Below, piece after piece: positions 60,722-64,000 of a stretch of DNA of 64,000 bases (positions are counted from its first letter, which is position 1; every line of letters starts with the position of its first letter). Source of the stretch: CBDBCU01 sp965242615 (lineage in GTDB: Bacteria > Chloroflexota > Dehalococcoidia > Lucifugimonadales > UBA3495); contig CBDESR010000005.1 in assembly GCA_965242615.1 (NCBI GenBank), positions 1,240,001 through 1,304,000 of the forward strand, in the 5' to 3' direction. The translations under genes and the position numbers were made by a program. A model generated the notes under the pieces. It made no database searches. It was not told where the DNA came from and saw nothing but the letters and a program-made list of their open reading frames with translations.

Positions 60722-62815
60722 CTATTCCACCGGTTCCAGCAAACCCGGTTCCAACTTCAGGATGGGGCTGTTGATGGACAGGACATACATCTCGCCGGCG
60801 GCGTCCGTGGCAAAGGAAACAATCGGCACCGGTAACTTTCCCACCGTCCGCCGCTGCCAGCCGCTTGCGGCGTCTCCGGACAAGGCCAAAATGCGGCCGC
60901 TGCAATAGTCGCCAAAAAGATAGTCCCCGGCCAGTTGCGGCAATGCCGCGCCGTGATACTGCCCGCCCCAAATGATGGCGCAGCCCACATCACGACCATA
61001 GGTAGTTACCGGCAGCGTGGCATCAGTCAAAGCGGCGCATTGCGGCGCGGCGGCGTGGCACTGGTCGCCCTCAAACACCGGCCAACCCATATTGGCGCCG
61101 GCCGCTACAATGGAAACTTCCTCGACCTTATGCAGGCCCACATCGCCGACCCACAGCCGCCCGTCAGCGTCAAAGGACATCCGCCAGGGATTCCGCAAAC
61201 CGTAAGCCCAGATCTCCCCGCGAGCTTCCGGCATTGCCAGCAGGGGGTTGTCCTCAGGAATGCGATAGGGTCGCTCCGGCGTGGCGAAACGCACATCAAT
61301 GCGGATTATTTTGCCGTGCAGACTGCTCAGCCTTTGGGCGTCCTCGTGGAACAGATTGATGCCTAGCCCCAGATACAACATCCCGTCCGGGCCGAACCTG
61401 ATCGCGCCGCCGTGGACAAATAGGGTAGGCATCGGCACTTCCAGCAGTACCAGTTCCGCCGCCCGGTCCGCATAGCCGTCGACCACCGGGAAACGGGACA
61501 AGCGGATGTTCTTGCGGTCATCCGGCACATTGTAATAGACATAGAGGAAAGGGAAACGGTCAAAATCCGGGTCGAGGGCGGCGCTGAGCATACCCTTTTC
61601 ACCGTCGCAGCAATCGGTCTGGTCCGTCAAATCGAGGATTGGCGGCGTTGCCCCCTGCGCGCAAAAGAAGTCCGGGGTCGGGTTGCAGCGCATGATATAG
61701 CCATCCCGCTCGACCACCGCCAAGCCGCCCGCCGGCCAGGGAATTAACTCGACCGGCCGCCGGATCCTTCTGCCTAACCCCTCGGCTCGCGATAATTCGG
61801 CTGGCTGGACCACCGGCGTCGGCAAACCGGAGCTGTAGCTCCAACATTCCGGGTAGCCGTCCGCCCGCAGCCCGCAGGTATCAGACCAGCCGGCGCTAAT
61901 GGCCGTGAACTGCCCGGCCGGCGCCCTTAACCCCGCGCTCAGTCCATTGCCCCAACACTTCACCCGCCCGTCCGTCCTGATTCCGCACCCGTGATTTTCC
62001 CCGGCGGCGATTTGGGTGAAAGTTCCGGCGGGCGGGCGAGCTTGCTCCGGGGACTTGTCGCCTTGGCAGACGGTGACCCCATCTTGCCGCAAGGCGCAGG
62101 TAGTGTGTACGCCCAAAGCCAGGGCTTGGAAATTGCCGCTGAGCAAATTAGCCTGCCCATATCGATTGCTCCCCCAGCAGCGCAAGCCGCCGCCGGCGGT
62201 CAATCCGCAGCTATGGCCGCCGCCGGCGGCGATGGCGGTAAAGGTTACGCCCGGCGGCGGCGTGGCGCGCCCGTATTTTTCCCAGCCCCAACATTGAGCG
62301 CGTCCGTCAACGCGCAAGGCGCAACTGTGCTGCTTCCCGGCGTCCACCATCGTAAATTGTCCCGGCGGGGGAATAGCTTTGTTATGTAAGTTCTCGCCCC
62401 AACAATAAAGGCTGCCGTCAACTTTCAGACCGCAGGCAAAGGACAGCCCCACGGTTATCTGCGTGAATCTCTCCCCCTCCGGAGCGTCCTTCAGGTCATA
62501 AACATTATCATCCCCCCAGCAAACCGCCTTGCCGTCGGCTTGCAAGCCGCAGGTATGATATTTGCCGACCGCTACCTGTACCAGCGGGACGAAATCCGGC
62601 GGAGGGGTAGCCGCCGGATTTGCTGACGGGACGCCGGGCGCCGTTGACGGCGTTGCTGGGGTGGTAGAACAAGCGGCGGTCAACAGCAGGAGCAGGAACA
62701 GAGCCGCCAAGCCAATAGGAAATAGCCGGCTTTGGCGCGGCGGGCGCGCAACAGCATATTCAGCAGTCGACTGTTGCCGCCCCGGACGCTGACGGTAGTA
62801 ATGAAAACGGGGCAT
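60722..62815 (-). CDS. RCC1 propeller fused to glucose/sorbosone dehydrogenase domain, paralogue 2 (lipoprotein)
   Basis: 697 residues. The signal region IGLAALFLLLLLTAAC puts the lipidated cysteine near residue 49 after an unusually long basic N-terminus; a Pro/Ala linker follows. Seven RCC1-like repeats run from about 75 to 345, each with paired cysteines (VAVGKYHTCGLQADGKAVCW; AAGGGHSCGLTAGGGLRCWG). The GSDH propeller spans about 355-690 with HGGAIRFGPDGMLYLGLGIN and IWAYGLRNPWRMSFDADGRL. It is a clear paralogue of the protein at 48875. ATG 62815 has no good ribosome-binding site, so the true start may be internal. Confidence 0.8.
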   Translation of the reverse strand: MPRFHYYRQRPGRQQSTAEYAVARPPRQSRLFPIGLAALFLLLLLTAACSTTPATPSTAPGVPSANPAATPPPDFVPLVQVAVGKYHTCGLQADGKAVCWGDDNVYDLKDAPEGERFTQITVGLSFACGLKVDGSLYCWGENLHNKAIPPPGQFTMVDAGKQHSCALRVDGRAQCWGWEKYGRATPPPGVTFTAIAAGGGHSCGLTAGGGLRCWGSNRYGQANLLSGNFQALALGVHTTCALRQDGVTVCQGDKSPEQARPPAGTFTQIAAGENHGCGIRTDGRVKCWGNGLSAGLRAPAGQFTAISAGWSDTCGLRADGYPECWSYSSGLPTPVVQPAELSRAEGLGRRIRRPVELIPWPAGGLAVVERDGYIMRCNPTPDFFCAQGATPPILDLTDQTDCCDGEKGMLSAALDPDFDRFPFLYVYYNVPDDRKNIRLSRFPVVDGYADRAAELVLLEVPMPTLFVHGGAIRFGPDGMLYLGLGINLFHEDAQRLSSLHGKIIRIDVRFATPERPYRIPEDNPLLAMPEARGEIWAYGLRNPWRMSFDADGRLWVGDVGLHKVEEVSIVAAGANMGWPVFEGDQCHAAAPQCAALTDATLPVTTYGRDVGCAIIWGGQYHGAALPQLAGDYLFGDYCSGRILALSGDAASGWQRRTVGKLPVPIVSFATDAAGEMYVLSINSPILKLEPGLLEPVE

Positions 62816-63592
62816 AAGTCAGCGCAGCAACGCGGCTAAACCGGGCCGGTCAAGCTGGCAATCACCGTGTCCAGCCGGGCGGCGGCCTGGGCCGTTACCG
62901 CCGCCGGTCAGCCGCCGTGGGGATTTAGTATTCCAGAGAAAGCCGACAGCTCGGCCGCGCCGGTAGAGCCGCCGCGCCACCCTAGCCCGCCCCAGTTCCC
63001 GCGGCCGGGCAGTGGGGTTAAGGACGGTGATCTGGCTCGGGGTTGCGGATGGCATTTCGTCAACTCTTGCTGGATGGCAAGGGGTATGCTATAGAGGCGC
63101 AACGGGAATTATAGGGCTAAACCAAACCAATGGCAAGGCAGAGCAACGGCCAGAATGATTGCCTTGGAAAGCGCCGGGGTTCCGGACCGGTCAACCCAAA
63201 CGACGTCGGACTAAACCAGTTCAGAATTGGGGCGGCAAGTTGCCGCCGGAGGGCTTGCCGGGCGGCCAAGGCGAAGGCTCAACCGGCCACGGCCACGCCA
63301 GATATAAGACTTTGTCGTTCTTGGATGAGGTAACTTGGGGCGCGCCGCCGAAGTTACTGGTTTCCTCCGGCGATATGACCGGAACGACTTGCGCGTCGGG
63401 CTCGTCCGCCGCTGTCCTGAGGTTCTCCTTGTTCCAGTGTCCGCTACGACATCGTATCATATACCGTATCCAACTCCCGGCAGGGTTTTTTTTAAGGGAG
63501 TTATATGCCTGTTCACACAGCCTATCTGGAAACCGCCGGCAATCGGAACGCATCCCTAGCCAATGCGCAAACAAGTATATAATTCCCTTTCC
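62816..63592. other. 777-bp region without a convincing gene
   Basis: Open frames on both strands here are Arg/Pro-rich or short and lack ribosome-binding sites and family signals. 63170-63430 could be decayed coding DNA. I see no tRNA or clear repeat. Confidence 0.4.
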
Positions 63593-63621
63593 TTGACACT
63601 TATGCGGGTTGATTGTATGCT
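63593..63621 (+). promoter_or_regulatory. Sigma-70-like promoter for the MaoC-like gene
   Basis: TTGACA (63593-63598), 17-nt spacer, TATGCT (63616-63621), followed by GGGGGAGG and GTG 63655. Confidence 0.6.
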
Positions 63622-63654
63622 TTTGCCGTTCAGTCAAGGGGGAGGTTTTTTGTT

Positions 63655-64000
63655 GTGTCCAGTCAGGAAGCTTTGATTAGCGAGGAGATGCGGCGGCAGG
63701 CTATCGGGTTGGAAGGGGCGCCGGCGGTTATGGAAGTGGAAAAAGGCCACATCCTGCGCTTTGCCGAGGCGATTGGCGACCCTAATATCCAGTGGACGGA
63801 GGAGGCAACCGCGCGTAAGGGCCGCTACGGGGGGATTACGGCGCCGCCGACTTTTTTGCGGGCAATGCGGGGGGCAACGGTGGATTTGCCCTTTGAGTTG
63901 TCCTTCAGCCGGCGGTTGGACGCCGGCAGCGATTGGGAGTATTTTCAACCGGTACGGCCGGGAGACCGGATTACGGCGGTGGCGCGGATTGCCGATTTGA
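63655..64000 (+). CDS. MaoC-like N-terminal dehydratase domain protein, cut by window end
   Basis: 115 codons visible from GTG 63655 (GGGGGAGG about 9 nt upstream). After SSQEALISEEMRRQAIGLEG the FAS1/MaoC N-terminal hot-dog pattern follows: EVEKGHILRFAEAIGDPNIQ (the start helix with G-D-x-N/x-x-W), RYGGITAPPTFLRAMR, and DWEYFQPVRPGDRITAVARI. Such proteins hydrate enoyl-CoA or act on related acyl thioesters. The end of the gene lies outside the window. Confidence 0.85.
   Translation, partial: MSSQEALISEEMRRQAIGLEGAPAVMEVEKGHILRFAEAIGDPNIQWTEEATARKGRYGGITAPPTFLRAMRGATVDLPFELSFSRRLDAGSDWEYFQPVRPGDRITAVARIADL

Noticed and set aside
62819..63055. 78-codon minus-strand frame ahead of the RCC1-GSDH gene
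   Set aside because: Arg/Pro/Gly-rich, weak ribosome-binding site and no recognisable family; probably chance in GC-rich DNA.
63159..63637. Open frames of about 140 codons on both strands
   Set aside because: Neither has a supported start or any domain; they may be decayed coding DNA, and the MaoC promoter lies at their edge.

Overview
The window reads as a GC-rich bacterial chromosome segment, most likely from an uncultured member of the Chloroflexota (possibly the Dehalococcoidia/SAR202 side). The best support is the adjacent pair of large membrane proteins at 23567-28637, which match the Chloroflexi 'YYY' (DUF2298) family and its glycosyltransferase-39-like partner. Many lipoproteins with Pro/Thr or Pro/Ala linkers, the large FtsX-type exporters and the mix of aromatic-ring and sulfur catabolic genes fit this. 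The phylum call is inference; no rRNA or tRNA is visible.

Layout. 1-5100 (minus): sulfur chemistry, with a thiol dioxygenase, a four-domain rhodanese, a small cupin and a sulfite-oxidase-type molybdoenzyme, plus a Pro/Thr-rich lipoprotein. 5101-6054: intergenic, with the first copy of a large structured repeat. 6055-8637: FAA hydrolase, a tandem EthD-like protein and a lipoprotein. 8838-19083: a YtkA/FixH-like protein and a CtaG-type protein, then two giant FtsX permeases and two ABC ATPases. 19478-20389: a secreted protein with a paralogue at 54386. 21068-23508: a DsbA-like protein with an in-frame TGA at the catalytic cysteine (predicted selenoprotein), RNase III and FtsY. 23567-28637: cell-surface membrane protein pair. 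28926-35002 (minus): small membrane proteins, an LRR lipoprotein, two oligopeptide-type permeases and a lipoprotein hydrolase. 35003-36384: second copy of the structured repeat and a 31-nt poly-C tract. 36385-42098: branched-chain amino-acid type ABC transporter (binding protein plus convergent livGFHM, livM frameshifted). 42468-48687: LigB-type dioxygenase, gentisate-dioxygenase-like cupin, RidA, membrane protein, M24 peptidase-fold protein and PAC2 protein. 48875-62815: two RCC1-glucose/sorbosone dehydrogenase lipoproteins flanking a TPP enzyme, a uracil-DNA glycosylase, transposase debris, the second secreted paralogue and a 1422-residue GLUG-repeat protein. 63655-64000: start of a MaoC-like protein.

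The lifestyle suggested is heterotrophic: uptake of peptides and amino acids, ring cleavage of aromatics (LigB, gentisate-type dioxygenase, FAA hydrolase) and oxidation of organic sulfur. Intergenic DNA is rich in small palindromic repeats, nested MITEs with an apparent parent-IS remnant, and two copies of a roughly 490-nt element whose paired arms co-vary. That element is the best candidate here for an undescribed or unassigned structured RNA; a stand-alone IscB omega-RNA/HEARO-type RNA is one testable hypothesis.
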